Below are positions 1 to 9,037 of a DNA stretch of 64,000 nucleotides, in pieces. Every line of letters begins with the position of its first letter. The first letter of the stretch is position 1. The notes beneath the pieces are model-generated. The model saw only the letters and a list, made by a program, of their open reading frames with translations, did not search any database and had not been told where the DNA came from. Position numbers and translations under genes: made by a program. Source of the DNA: Clostridium_AM tanneri (GTDB lineage: Bacteria; Bacillota; Clostridia; Clostridiales; Clostridiaceae); the NCBI RefSeq assembly GCF_033659955.1, contig NZ_JARUJP010000001.1, positions 186,001 through 250,000 on the forward strand. The letters are read 5' to 3'.

Positions 1-1079
1 TTCATAACCAAATCCTGAAGGTCAGATGTAGTTCTTGCAACCTGCTCTAAAGTTTCATTTAGATCTGTTAATCTATGATTGCTGCTTATCTGTTCAAGTC
101 TTGTTCTATGAATAACAAGTTCTGATACCATATTCATAAACTTATCAAGTCTCTCTAAGTCTACTCTTACAGATTGATGAGTCTTCTTATGAACTTCCTT
201 CTGTACTGGCTTAGCAATGTTATTGTTCTTGCTTTGTGGGGCTGTAACTACAGGTTTTGGCTCTATTTTAGTTTTGATTTCTTCAACATTAGTTTGCTCT
301 TGTTCAATCTTTTTAGCTTTCTCTGCCTTTACATCTACACTACCTACTAAAACCTTGTCTACTTCTGAAATATTCATCAGTGTTTCGTATATTTCGTTTT
401 TATCCTTTGTAGATAGGAATATTAAATCTATTTCAAAGTCAAAGTTTTCATTTTCTATATCCTCTGCACTTGGTATAGATTTTATTATTTCACCAAACTC
501 TTCTAAACTCTTAAATATTAAAAATGCTCTAGCAGATTTTAATAGAGTATTTTCACTTAGCTTTATTTTTATCTGGTAAGAATGAAAACCTCTATCCTCA
601 GCCTGCTTTACCACATTTATATCATACTCGTTTAACTCAACTGGTGTTCCATCAACTTTTTCTTCTTGAATTTCTTCCTTAGTTTGTGCTTCCTCTGCCT
701 TCCCCTCAGTAATAGACTCTAGTTCCTTTATTATTTCATCAATAGGCATTTCATCTTCTGCCCCATCAGAAATATTATTAACCATCTGCTCTAAAGTATC
801 TAGGCACTTAAATAATACTGTAACAACCTTCTCTGTAACCTTAAGCTGTCCATCTCTAAATTCAGAAAGCACATCTTCCATTTTATGAGTAAGCTCTGCC
901 ATCTGGTTGAATCCCATTGTTGCCGCCATTCCCTTTATTGTATGAGCTACCCTAAATATTTCATTTAACTTATCTATATCATCTGGCTCTTGCTCAAGTT
1001 GGAGTAGAGAATCATTTAATGTCTGTAGGTTGTCCATTGATTCTTCTAAAAACATCGACATGTACTGTGATGTATCCAT
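1..1079 (-). CDS. cheA: Chemotaxis histidine kinase CheA, N-terminal part (cut by window edge)
   Basis: CheA phosphorylates CheY and CheB in response to chemoreceptors. About 359 residues are present. The N-terminal Hpt (P1) domain carries the phospho-accepting His in the motif VAHTIKGMAATMGF (His46), followed by an acidic linker, a P2-like response-regulator docking region and a charged linker. The sequence then enters the dimerisation helix (RVDLERLDKFMNMVSELVI), and the kinase and CheW-like domains lie outside the window. The ATG at 1079 has a GGAGG site a few bases upstream. It is the last gene seen of the operon cheW-cheD-cheB-cheR-cheA, 12 bases after cheR. Identity is secure; only the 3' end is missing. 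Confidence 0.95.
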   Translation of the reverse strand, partial: MDTSQYMSMFLEESMDNLQTLNDSLLQLEQEPDDIDKLNEIFRVAHTIKGMAATMGFNQMAELTHKMEDVLSEFRDGQLKVTEKVVTVLFKCLDTLEQMVNNISDGAEDEMPIDEIIKELESITEGKAEEAQTKEEIQEEKVDGTPVELNEYDINVVKQAEDRGFHSYQIKIKLSENTLLKSARAFLIFKSLEEFGEIIKSIPSAEDIENENFDFEIDLIFLSTKDKNEIYETLMNISEVDKVLVGSVDVKAEKAKKIEQEQTNVEEIKTKIEPKPVVTAPQSKNNNIAKPVQKEVHKKTHQSVRVDLERLDKFMNMVSELVIHRTRLEQISSNHRLTDLNETLEQVARTTSDLQDLVM

Positions 1080-1091
1080 TATATTCCCTCC

Positions 1092-1859
1092 TTACAGCTT
1101 CCTATATATGAAGGTGGAAGCTTTTTCAAACCCATAATCTCTATAATTATATATACTTTCAGTGGCGCCTACAAACAGCAGCCCACCTTTTTTTAAGGAT
1201 TGACTAAATTTTTTATAAATTTGATCTTTCACATCCTGATTAAAATATATTACCACATTTCTGCATACAATTAAATCAAAATCTCGTTCATAACTTTCAA
1301 GTATAAGGTCATGTTTTTTAAAGGTTACCATACTCTTTATTTTCGGGCTTATATTATATTTATCGTCCTTTATTGCAAAATACTTACCCAAGTATTCTTT
1401 TTTTACGTTTTTAAGTTCTGAGGAAACATATTCCCCTTTTTTAGCCTTTTCAAGTATAGTATTATCTAAGTCTGTAGCTAATATTTTATGCCGCCCTGAT
1501 GGTGATAACTCGTCTAAGTACATAGCTATAGAATAAGGTTCTGCTCCAATAGAACAGGCAGCACTCCATATTTTAAGTGAGTTGCTGTTTTTCAACAATT
1601 CACTCTTTAGCTTTTCTTTTAAATCTTCAAATATCTCTGGGTTTCTAAAAAACTCTGAAACATTTATCGTTATAAAATCTAGAAATTTTTGTTTTTGAGC
1701 AGGATCCTTTTTTAACAGTGTTATATACTCATCTATGGTTTTTGCACCTACTCTTGACATTAAACTCCCTATTCTTCTATGCAGTTGATTTGACTTATAA
1801 GCTGATAAGTTTATATTAAACTCTTTCAGTACCCACTGCTCAAAATAGGCCATATCCAT
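1092..1859 (-). CDS. cheR: Chemoreceptor methyltransferase CheR
   Basis: CheR is an SAM-dependent methyltransferase that methylates glutamates on chemoreceptors (adaptation). At 255 residues it has normal length. An N-terminal helical CheR_N domain (about 1-70) precedes the methyltransferase fold, with the SAM-binding stretch WSAACSIGAEPYSIA near residue 100 and DLIVCRNVVIYF further on. The ATG at 1859 is preceded by GGGAGG that overlaps the cheB stop region, so translation is probably coupled to cheB. No C-terminal pentapeptide-binding extension is seen. Confidence 0.96.
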   Translation of the reverse strand: MDMAYFEQWVLKEFNINLSAYKSNQLHRRIGSLMSRVGAKTIDEYITLLKKDPAQKQKFLDFITINVSEFFRNPEIFEDLKEKLKSELLKNSNSLKIWSAACSIGAEPYSIAMYLDELSPSGRHKILATDLDNTILEKAKKGEYVSSELKNVKKEYLGKYFAIKDDKYNISPKIKSMVTFKKHDLILESYERDFDLIVCRNVVIYFNQDVKDQIYKKFSQSLKKGGLLFVGATESIYNYRDYGFEKASTFIYRKL

Positions 1860-1864
1860 AAAGC

Positions 1865-2917
1865 TTACCTCCCATTCCCAGCTACTACTTTTATAAGTTC
1901 CTGTGCTATACTATCTATCGGAAGTACCATATCAACCATACCTGTTTCAAAAGCTGCCTTTGGCATACCATATATGGTACAGGTAGATTTGTCTTCTGAT
2001 ATAGTAGTTCCACCGCATTTTTTAATTTCCATTGTTCCCTGAGCTCCGTCTTTTCCCATACCTGTAAGCACTGCACTTATAATATGAGCTCCATAGGTTT
2101 TTGCCGCTGATATAAATAGCTTATCAACTGCTGGCCTCACTCCCCATAGAGTAGGCTCTGTATTTAAGTGTATTTTTTGGTCACAGCCTACTTCCATGTG
2201 AAATCCTCCTGGGGCAATATAAACTGTATCTTTTTCTATACTCATTCCATCTGATGCTTCTACTACCTTTAGTTTACTATTTAAATTAAGCCTCTCAGCA
2301 AAGGCCTTTGTGAAGCCCACAGGCATATGCTGTACTACGAAAACAGGAACTCCTAAACGCTCTGGAAAAGAGGTTATTACCGTATATAATGCCTTTGGCC
2401 CTCCTGTAGAAGCGCCTATAACTATTGCATCTATTTTGCCAACCTTCCCTCTTCTATGGCTTTTGCTGTTATTACATTCTGCAACCTTTACAGTATCTTT
2501 AGGCTGAACAGCAAGTTTTCCATATGCCAACCTTATCTTTTCAATTAAATCAGTCTTTACTTTGTTTATATCCAATGATATAGCTCCAGAGGGCTTAGGT
2601 AGAAAATCAAAAGCTCCTGCTTCTAGACATTCCATAGTCATATGAGGTCCTTTTTTAGAAATACTGCTTAAGACAATTACCGGGATATTCATATTTCTTT
2701 TTTTTAGTTCCTTAAGGGCGGTGATACCATCCATTTTAGGCATCTCTACATCTAAAGTTATTATGTCTGGTAAACTAGTATCAAGTCTAGCTAATAGGTC
2801 TTCTCCATTTCTTGCTGTACCTATTACTTCCATATCCATCTCCTCATTTATCATATCAGAGATTATTTTTCTCATTAAAGCGGAATCATCTACTACTAAA
2901 ACTTTTATTTTTTTCAA
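1865..2917 (-). CDS. cheB: Chemotaxis methylesterase/deamidase CheB
   Basis: CheB removes methyl groups from receptors when phosphorylated by CheA. The receiver domain (about 1-120) has the acid pair Asp10/Asp11, the phospho-acceptor Asp56 (TLDVEMPKMDG) and a K-P motif (FLPKPS). The C-terminal esterase domain (about 160-345) shows the Ser-His-Asp triad in IGASTGGPKAL, VVQHMP and GMGKDGA. The start is TTG at 2917, preceded by GGAGTG; no in-frame ATG fits better. It lies 38 bases after cheD and 5 bases before cheR. Confidence 0.96.
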   Translation of the reverse strand: MKKIKVLVVDDSALMRKIISDMINEEMDMEVIGTARNGEDLLARLDTSLPDIITLDVEMPKMDGITALKELKKRNMNIPVIVLSSISKKGPHMTMECLEAGAFDFLPKPSGAISLDINKVKTDLIEKIRLAYGKLAVQPKDTVKVAECNNSKSHRRGKVGKIDAIVIGASTGGPKALYTVITSFPERLGVPVFVVQHMPVGFTKAFAERLNLNSKLKVVEASDGMSIEKDTVYIAPGGFHMEVGCDQKIHLNTEPTLWGVRPAVDKLFISAAKTYGAHIISAVLTGMGKDGAQGTMEIKKCGGTTISEDKSTCTIYGMPKAAFETGMVDMVLPIDSIAQELIKVVAGNGR

Positions 2918-2955
2918 GTTAGTATCACTCCATTTTTATTAAAATTACCTCTTAA

Positions 2956-3444
2956 CTAAAGCTCTTTAACTCCCATTCCAACAGTCTTTATTTGAACTAA
3001 TCCATCAGAACTGCTGAGTATCATTGTCCTACCTTTGTTTCCACCTACATCTTCGGCGATTATTGGAATAGAGTGCTGTTTAAGTGAATTCTTTACTGCA
3101 ATGCTGTTTCTATTTCCTATATCCATAATCATACTCTTATCTGAGAAATTAAACATAGAAGCACCTCCAGCTATTTTTGCCTTCATAGTTCTTCTTGATG
3201 CTCCCAATTTTTCTAATTTATCTATAAGCATAGGAATGGCTAAGTCTGCGAATTTCAGGGGGTTAGTAACATTGTTAAATTGGGTGCTGTCTGGCAGCAT
3301 TATATGTGCTAGTCCCCCCAAACCCTTTGTTTTATCGTATATAGCTATTCCAATACATGAACCCAGTCCTACTGTTATTATTCTATCAGGGGCGGAGGCA
3401 GTATTCATGTCTGCAATCCCTACTTTTATTTCTTTTACTTCCAT
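2956..3444 (-). CDS. cheD: Chemoreceptor glutamine deamidase CheD
   Basis: CheD deamidates glutamines on chemoreceptors and in Firmicutes interacts with CheC. Its 162 residues are typical. The catalytic Cys30 sits in GLGSCIGIAIYD and the catalytic His47 in GGLAHIMLPDS, in the family arrangement. The ATG start has AAGGTG upstream. It sits between cheW and cheB in the operon. No cheC or cheY is visible; they may lie beyond the left edge. Confidence 0.95.
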   Translation of the reverse strand: MEVKEIKVGIADMNTASAPDRIITVGLGSCIGIAIYDKTKGLGGLAHIMLPDSTQFNNVTNPLKFADLAIPMLIDKLEKLGASRRTMKAKIAGGASMFNFSDKSMIMDIGNRNSIAVKNSLKQHSIPIIAEDVGGNKGRTMILSSSDGLVQIKTVGMGVKEL

Positions 3445-3467
3445 AAATATGCACCTTTCAATTTATA

Positions 3468-3914
3468 CTAAATAAACATTTTTTCTTCCTCTGTTAATAT
3501 TGTACCTAGGTTTAGGAATATAATTATTTTACCATCTATTTTAATTAGTCCTTTTATATATCTTCTTGAAATACCTGAAACTATTTCTGGTGGTGCTTCT
3601 ATATTTTTTTCATTTACATCTCTTACTTCTGACACCACATCAACTATAATTCCAATCTTACTGCCTGATTGCTTAGCTACTATTATCTTTGATTCATCCT
3701 TTTTATCACTATTTACAAGGCCAAATCTGTGAGTAAGGGATATAACTGGCAGAATACTACCCTCATAATTAATAACCCCTTCAACGAACATTGGTGAATC
3801 TGGAAGTTTTGTTGGTTCCTCATAACCTAAAATTCTCTCCACTTCCATTATATCTGTAGCATAATGCTCTCCATTTATACTAAATATTAAAACTTTTATT
3901 TCCTTACCTTCCAT
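3468..3914 (-). CDS. cheW: Chemotaxis coupling protein CheW
   Basis: CheW couples chemoreceptors to CheA. The 148 residues form a single CheW (SH3-like) domain with typical stretches: VLIFSINGEHYATDIMEVERIL, GVINYEGSILPVISL and IIVDVVSEVRDV. The start ATG at 3914 has GGAGG seven bases upstream. It is the first gene of the che operon, directly behind a sigma-D-type promoter. Confidence 0.95.
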   Translation of the reverse strand: MEGKEIKVLIFSINGEHYATDIMEVERILGYEEPTKLPDSPMFVEGVINYEGSILPVISLTHRFGLVNSDKKDESKIIVAKQSGSKIGIIVDVVSEVRDVNEKNIEAPPEIVSGISRRYIKGLIKIDGKIIIFLNLGTILTEEEKMFI

Positions 3915-3973
3915 AATGACTCCTCCCCGTTAACTCTGTGGTAACATGAGTTATAATTTCATTATATAATAAA

Positions 3974-4000
3974 GTATCGTCTGTAGTAAGAATTTATTTA
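3974..4000 (-). promoter_or_regulatory. Sigma-D (sigma-28) type promoter of the che operon
   Basis: On the minus strand TAAA is followed by exactly 15 bases and then GACGATAC, against the known motility consensus TAAA-N15-GCCGATAT (all four -35 bases and six of eight -10 bases). It lies about 60 bases upstream of the cheW start codon. The match is seen directly; use by SigD is inferred from position and context. Confidence 0.7.
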
Positions 4001-4040
4001 ACTGTCCGTTTGTAATTAATAAGTATCTACAGTGGTTTTT

Positions 4041-6014
4041 CTATAAATTTAACCTATCTACAACTATGTCATCACTGCTATCTAAATAACCATGTACATT
4101 TTTACTTGGAACATCAAGAACTAGCTCCCTTGATCCCACTGCAATTATAGTATTTTGGTAAGCCACATCTATCCATATATGTCCTTCTTTTTCCACCTGG
4201 AGCTTTGTAGCTACCCCTGCTGTACTCCCAACAGTTCTGCATTTAATTTCCTTCTTAGCTTTTAATACTCCACCTCTTGCAACACTTTTTTCTTCGGTAA
4301 AGTATATACTTCCATTGGCGGTAATGTCAGATATATACTCCCCTCTTCCTGTTATAAATATATCTCCAGAACTATTTATGCTGCAATCCTGACAGTAGGC
4401 TACTTTTACGTTTACAGGAAGTGATAAGGTGGCATTAAGGATTGTAATTATTTCATCTATATAGTTTATTATCAAGTCTAATTCTGAATAATGCTTAATA
4501 GTAATTGGAGATATACCAAGAAGTTTTCCTTTTATTAAATCAGTTAAATTATTACTATCTGAACTACCCATGCTATCATCCAATAATCTTATATCAGTAA
4601 TAACATTAATACATAATTTAGGCAGCATCCTAAATTTATTTTCTATAAGAATTTTTACTATCTCTCCGTCTTTTCTATCAACACCTAAGAGATTAAATTT
4701 TTTTATTTCTTCTACAGCTTGCATTAAAGCATTAATCCTATCTTTTAAAGCTTGCAAATCATTAAGTGTTTTAATTTTTTTTACATCTTCCCCTCCTGCA
4801 AATATTTTAGAAGCAATAACATTACCTTTAATTTCTATATTTCCGTTGGCTTTTATTTTAGCTCTTTCAACATCCTTTTCTATGTTTAGAGCATTGCCAC
4901 ACTGGATTTCCATACCTTCTTGAACACTACCATATACTATTACATCACCAATAAACTTAATATTTCCTGTTTTCAGATCCACATCACTTCTTACTTCATG
5001 GAGCTGATATACGTAAAAAGTATTATTTTTCACACAAGGCTTTCCATCTATAGCAGCAGCTATTGTATTTTCATCAACGAGTATACACCCTTCTCCCGCC
5101 TTCAGCTTAAGCTTCTTTCCCACTTTGTGCTTTTTGACCTTTCCTGTAATATCATACCCGTCTTGTCCTTCTTCACCGATGTGTCTTACTGCAATTACAT
5201 CACCCTTATGAACCGCTTCTACTGATCCTATACTTTTAAAATCTATATTTCCTACCTTATCTTCTTCTAATTTTTTGAGGTCTGTTTCCATTTTAAATTT
5301 TATCTCTACGGTATCATTTTGTCCATTTTTTACCTGCTGACCCCGAGCTATTAAAAACTTTTTACAACTATTTTCTACACATTGCTTCAAGTTTTCTTCT
5401 ATTATACCATAAACTACATTATTATTTAATAATTCTTCTTTAACTTCTCCTATATTATATTTAGGTGGATTGATTTGTGATACTATTTCTGGTTCTAAAG
5501 TTACTAATTTATTTTCCCTTTTATCCTTAAGCTTGTATATATTTTTAGGTTCATAAATAATTGTAGCATAGGCCTCAGTATAGTTTTCTGATAAAGATAT
5601 TTTAAGCTCTCTCGAGGCTTTATTTTCTTGAAAAAATATTTCTATATTATCATTTTCATACACTTCTTTTCTGACTTTAACCTCTTCTCCATTGATAACT
5701 ACCTTTAAGTTATTAGACACTAAAATCTCTGCTGCTTTTCCATCTTTTTCAGGGTTTTTAACTATTATCTTTCCGTCAGCTATTGTTACAGTTCCATCTT
5801 CTTCCTTAAAGTTTTCATCTTCTTCTAGAACTCTATCTGCCTCTAATCCTATATTCTCCTCTGGAATTTCTACTTCTATTAAAGCCTTTTTTCTGAATAA
5901 AGACTTTTTTTCCTCTAGTACTTTATAGTCTAAATTTTCTCTTAATATCCCCAAATCTTCACATGCCTTTTCTATACACAGTTCTACAGTAGCCGCCCCA
6001 TATACCTTTTTCAT
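4041..6014 (-). CDS. FapA/DUF342-family polymerisation-type protein
   Basis: Long (about 657 residues) cytoplasmic protein of the FapA (DUF342) family, often encoded beside flagellar and chemotaxis genes in clostridia. The N-terminal about 60 residues resemble a Jag_N/RNA-binding-associated module. The central and C-terminal part has the repeated beta-helix-like turns of FapA (for example GNIEIKGNVIASKIFAGG and GDIFITGRGEYISDITANGSIYF), with a helical insert between them. The GGGGGA ribosome site overlaps an upstream in-frame ATG (6029), so the start is one of the two adjacent ATGs at 6017 or 6014; I chose 6014 for spacing. FapA affects polar flagellar assembly in Vibrio; the function here is inferred only from family and neighbours. 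Confidence 0.8.
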   Translation of the reverse strand: MKKVYGAATVELCIEKACEDLGILRENLDYKVLEEKKSLFRKKALIEVEIPEENIGLEADRVLEEDENFKEEDGTVTIADGKIIVKNPEKDGKAAEILVSNNLKVVINGEEVKVRKEVYENDNIEIFFQENKASRELKISLSENYTEAYATIIYEPKNIYKLKDKRENKLVTLEPEIVSQINPPKYNIGEVKEELLNNNVVYGIIEENLKQCVENSCKKFLIARGQQVKNGQNDTVEIKFKMETDLKKLEEDKVGNIDFKSIGSVEAVHKGDVIAVRHIGEEGQDGYDITGKVKKHKVGKKLKLKAGEGCILVDENTIAAAIDGKPCVKNNTFYVYQLHEVRSDVDLKTGNIKFIGDVIVYGSVQEGMEIQCGNALNIEKDVERAKIKANGNIEIKGNVIASKIFAGGEDVKKIKTLNDLQALKDRINALMQAVEEIKKFNLLGVDRKDGEIVKILIENKFRMLPKLCINVITDIRLLDDSMGSSDSNNLTDLIKGKLLGISPITIKHYSELDLIINYIDEIITILNATLSLPVNVKVAYCQDCSINSSGDIFITGRGEYISDITANGSIYFTEEKSVARGGVLKAKKEIKCRTVGSTAGVATKLQVEKEGHIWIDVAYQNTIIAVGSRELVLDVPSKNVHGYLDSSDDIVVDRLNL

Positions 6015-6148
6015 CATTAAATCCCCCATTTTTCTAAATTTTCATAGATTATCTTTTCCCAAATTAATCTTCACATATTGTTTTCATGTAAAGTATCTCG
6101 AAAATCAAATAAAATGTTATTTTAGTAAATTACTGGTTTTATAAAATC

Positions 6149-6177
6149 ATTATACCATGTAAACAGCCACTTAGAAA
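6149..6177 (-). promoter_or_regulatory. Possible extended -10 promoter of the FapA-like gene
   Basis: The minus strand reads TGGTATAAT (extended -10, TATAAT at 6149-6154) with a poor -35 (TTTCTA) 17 bases upstream. It is the best sigma-A candidate between the ptsG terminator and the FapA-like gene. Confidence 0.4.
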
Positions 6178-6236
6178 CAGGTATTAAAATCCTTCCACTT
6201 CTATTCTACCTATTAGCTTCTAACTACTAATCAAAT

Positions 6237-6263
6237 AAAAACTACCGCATAGGCAGTAGTTTT
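6237..6263 (-). terminator. Intrinsic terminator of the PTS operon
   Basis: Hairpin AACTACTGC/GCGGTAGTT on the minus strand with a four-base loop and one G-U pair, followed by a T-rich run. It overlaps the ptsG stop codon. Confidence 0.8.
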
Positions 6264-8181
6264 AGTCTTGGCTTTTCAATATTATTTCAGCTGCAATTTT
6301 TCCCTTTTCCATCTTGCCATACGTAACATTTAATCTGTCCACCTTCTCCATATTAGTTACTATTACTGGTGTAAGATTACTTTTTGCCTTTTCTTCTATT
6401 AGTTTTCTGTTAAAGGTTATTAGCAAATCTCCTTTTTCAACTCTATCACCCTGTTTAACATAGGCAGTAAAACCTTCTCCTTTTAAAGCAACAGTATCTA
6501 TTCCTATATGAATAAGCACTTCAATACCCTCTTCAGTTCTTACCGCTACTGCATGATTAGTAGGAAATAAAACCTTTACTATTCCTCTAACTGGCGAATA
6601 CACTTTGTTATCCTTTGGCTTTATAGCAAATCCATCTCCAAGCATCCTGTCAGAAAACACTTCGTCCGGTATTGTCTCCAGGTGAATCACCTCTCCTTTT
6701 ATTGGGTTTTCCAACTGAATTGATAAGTTTAGCCCTTCAGCAGTTTCTTGTAGTTCACCTATATTCTGCTTATAATGCCTACTCTTTATAATTTCTGCTT
6801 TTACATCATCCTTTATGCTTTCCGCTTCTGTTCCATATATTATCTGTATACTATCCCCTAATTCCAGTGTACCAGATGATCCTGTTTTTCTTAGCAAGAC
6901 TTTATTAACAGCTTTTCGATTTTTTAAAGTCAGTCTAAGCCTTGTAATACAGGCGTCAATCATTTCCACATTATCTGCTCCTCCAACCGCCTCCAAAATC
7001 ATAGACGCTCTTTCTGAACTAGCGGCTTTTATGTTATCCAATGAAATCTCTATATCTTCCCTACCTGGAGTTTTTATATTCATTCCTATAATTGTCAAAT
7101 AAAATACTATAAAATAGGTAATAAAATAGAACATTCCAATGGCCCATATTAGCAGTGGATGTTCTGCAAACTTATACCCTAAAACATAATCAATGGCCGA
7201 TGCAGAAAAGGTATATCCTAACCTTATATTTAAAAGACTTGTAACTATTCCTGCGGAAAAAGCTGCTCCTACATGAAATAGAAAAAGTATTGGTGCAACA
7301 AATATAAAAGAAAACTCTATTGGTTCCGTTATACCTGTTAGGAAAGACACAAGTGCTGCGGAAATCATAATTCCTGATATCTTCTTCCTGTTTTCCTCTC
7401 TAGCTGCTGCTATGATAGCCAATGCTGCTGCAGGAAGCCCAAACATAAGTATAGGATATTCTGACGCCATGAACATTCCTGCTGTCTTATCTCCATGAAA
7501 ATACCTAGCAGTATCTCCAAAATAAGTTATTCCATCTGCTGCTGTAAAGGAACCAAACTGATATAGAAATACAGGATAGTACACGTGATGAAGGCCTATA
7601 GGTATCAAAAGCCTTTTTCCTGCTGCATAAAAAGCGGGACCTAATATAGAAGTTGATGCCCAACCTGCAAATGTATCTATTATCTGCTGCATAACAGGCC
7701 ACAAACTTACACCTACAGAGGCAAATATTAAGACTGCCACTGAAGTTATTATTGGTATAAATCTTTTACCTGAGAAAAAACCAAGAACCTGTGGGAGCTT
7801 TATACTATAATACCTATTGTAAAGAGTCGCTGAAATCAATCCAATTGATATTCCTCCAAATACTCCCATATCTATAACCGTCCCTATGTTTTTACTTCCA
7901 GCAGCCATAATAGCCTGCAAAATTATTTGACCTACTACCGCTGCTAAAGCTGCAACTGCTTCTCCTTCTGAAAAACCTATTGCCACTCCTACTGCAAAAA
8001 TCATTGGCAGGTTAGTAAAAATAGCATCTCCTGCAGTGGCTAAGTATTTAAAGGCCGCGCCATATCTTCCAAGCAAGTCCTCCTGTCCAAGTCTAAATAA
8101 AAGTCCTGCTGCAGGCAATACTGAAACAGGAAGCATTAGTGACCTTCCTATCTTCTGAAATACTGCAAATAATTTTTTCAT
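6262..8181 (-). CDS. ptsG: PTS glucose-family permease, EIICBA fusion
   Basis: Imports and phosphorylates a hexose at the membrane, with phosphate coming from HPr. Domain order is EIIC (about 1-370, some ten hydrophobic segments, with the GITEPIEFSF signature), EIIB (about 390-470, phosphocysteine in IDACITRLRL) and EIIA (about 500-630, phosphohistidine in VLIHIGIDTVALKGEGF). The length of 639 residues matches glucose/N-acetylglucosamine IICBA proteins. An upstream GTG frame extension is rejected because AGGTG sits just before the ATG at 8181. It lies 13 bases after a GlcT-like antiterminator gene, which favours glucose. N-acetylglucosamine cannot be excluded from sequence alone. Confidence 0.88.
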   Translation of the reverse strand: MKKLFAVFQKIGRSLMLPVSVLPAAGLLFRLGQEDLLGRYGAAFKYLATAGDAIFTNLPMIFAVGVAIGFSEGEAVAALAAVVGQIILQAIMAAGSKNIGTVIDMGVFGGISIGLISATLYNRYYSIKLPQVLGFFSGKRFIPIITSVAVLIFASVGVSLWPVMQQIIDTFAGWASTSILGPAFYAAGKRLLIPIGLHHVYYPVFLYQFGSFTAADGITYFGDTARYFHGDKTAGMFMASEYPILMFGLPAAALAIIAAAREENRKKISGIMISAALVSFLTGITEPIEFSFIFVAPILFLFHVGAAFSAGIVTSLLNIRLGYTFSASAIDYVLGYKFAEHPLLIWAIGMFYFITYFIVFYLTIIGMNIKTPGREDIEISLDNIKAASSERASMILEAVGGADNVEMIDACITRLRLTLKNRKAVNKVLLRKTGSSGTLELGDSIQIIYGTEAESIKDDVKAEIIKSRHYKQNIGELQETAEGLNLSIQLENPIKGEVIHLETIPDEVFSDRMLGDGFAIKPKDNKVYSPVRGIVKVLFPTNHAVAVRTEEGIEVLIHIGIDTVALKGEGFTAYVKQGDRVEKGDLLITFNRKLIEEKAKSNLTPVIVTNMEKVDRLNVTYGKMEKGKIAAEIILKSQD

Positions 8182-8194
8182 ATATATCACCTAG

Positions 8195-9019
8195 TTATTC
8201 TACCAGCCTTTTGATATGTAGAGCAATGTATCCAATTTCGTCTTCAGGAATTGTTATAGAAAATAAATCCTCAATTTTCATAGCTATTTTAATACCTACA
8301 CTATATTGAGCTGCCAACCCTGTTTTTATACTTTCTAATAAATCATTTTTAATTGGCTTACCTTTTTCAACTCTTTCTATCATAAAGTTTATATGGTTCA
8401 TTGTTCTTATATAGGCTAGAGAGCTTTTCTCCAATTTTTTACCTGTAAGTCTTTGAATTAATTCCATTACCTGACCTATCTTTTTTGTATAGGCTAAAGA
8501 TTCTGACACCTCTTTTTTTGTTAGTGCTGCTCTTATATGCAGACATATAAAACCTGCTTCATCTTCTGGAAAATTGATGTTAAATCGTTTATTTATAGCC
8601 TCTACAGCCTCTACAGATATTCTATATTCTACAGGATATAATGCATTCAGCTCACTCTTAAAAGGATTTTCTATATTTACACCTTTGTTTATTCTATTTA
8701 ACGCAAAACTTATATGATCCGGCAAAGATATATGTATTGCTTCATTTAACTTTACTTTCAATTCTTTCTCTGCGTAGTTTATAATTTCTTCTGATATACC
8801 AACTATGCTGCTTTCTATATTCTTTAATACCTTTTGATAGTTCTCTCCTATCTTTGAAGTCTTCTTTATAAATACATTTTCAACTCTGTCTTTAGGTATT
8901 ACACCGCTTTTTCCAAAATCAAAACCTATACCTTTACCTACTAATATCAATTCCTCAGCATCTTCTTCTGCTATTACAACGTTGTTATTCAAAACTTTTC
9001 TTATCTTATAACCTTCCAT
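8195..9019 (-). CDS. glcT: BglG/GlcT-family transcription antiterminator
   Basis: RNA-binding antiterminator that lets polymerase pass a leader terminator when its sugar is present. The N-terminal CAT RNA-binding domain (about 1-55: KIRKVLNNNVVIAEEDAEE, LVGKGIGF) is followed by two PRD domains (about 65-170 and 170-274) with conserved His in ALNRI, ICLHIRAAL, IRTMNHINFMIERV and IALHIKR. The length of 274 fits LicT/SacT/GlcT. Adjacent to ptsG, hence probably GlcT. The usual target hairpin between antiterminator and PTS gene is missing here because the gap is 13 bases. Confidence 0.85.
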   Translation of the reverse strand: MEGYKIRKVLNNNVVIAEEDAEELILVGKGIGFDFGKSGVIPKDRVENVFIKKTSKIGENYQKVLKNIESSIVGISEEIINYAEKELKVKLNEAIHISLPDHISFALNRINKGVNIENPFKSELNALYPVEYRISVEAVEAINKRFNINFPEDEAGFICLHIRAALTKKEVSESLAYTKKIGQVMELIQRLTGKKLEKSSLAYIRTMNHINFMIERVEKGKPIKNDLLESIKTGLAAQYSVGIKIAMKIEDLFSITIPEDEIGYIALHIKRLVE

Positions 9020-9037
9020 CCTACTCCACTCTACTCC

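Noticed and set aside
217..579. Plus-strand open frame of 120 codons
   Set aside because: It lies antisense to cheA, has no ribosome site, and its hydrophobic Ser/Phe-rich composition is what the complement of an acidic coding region gives.
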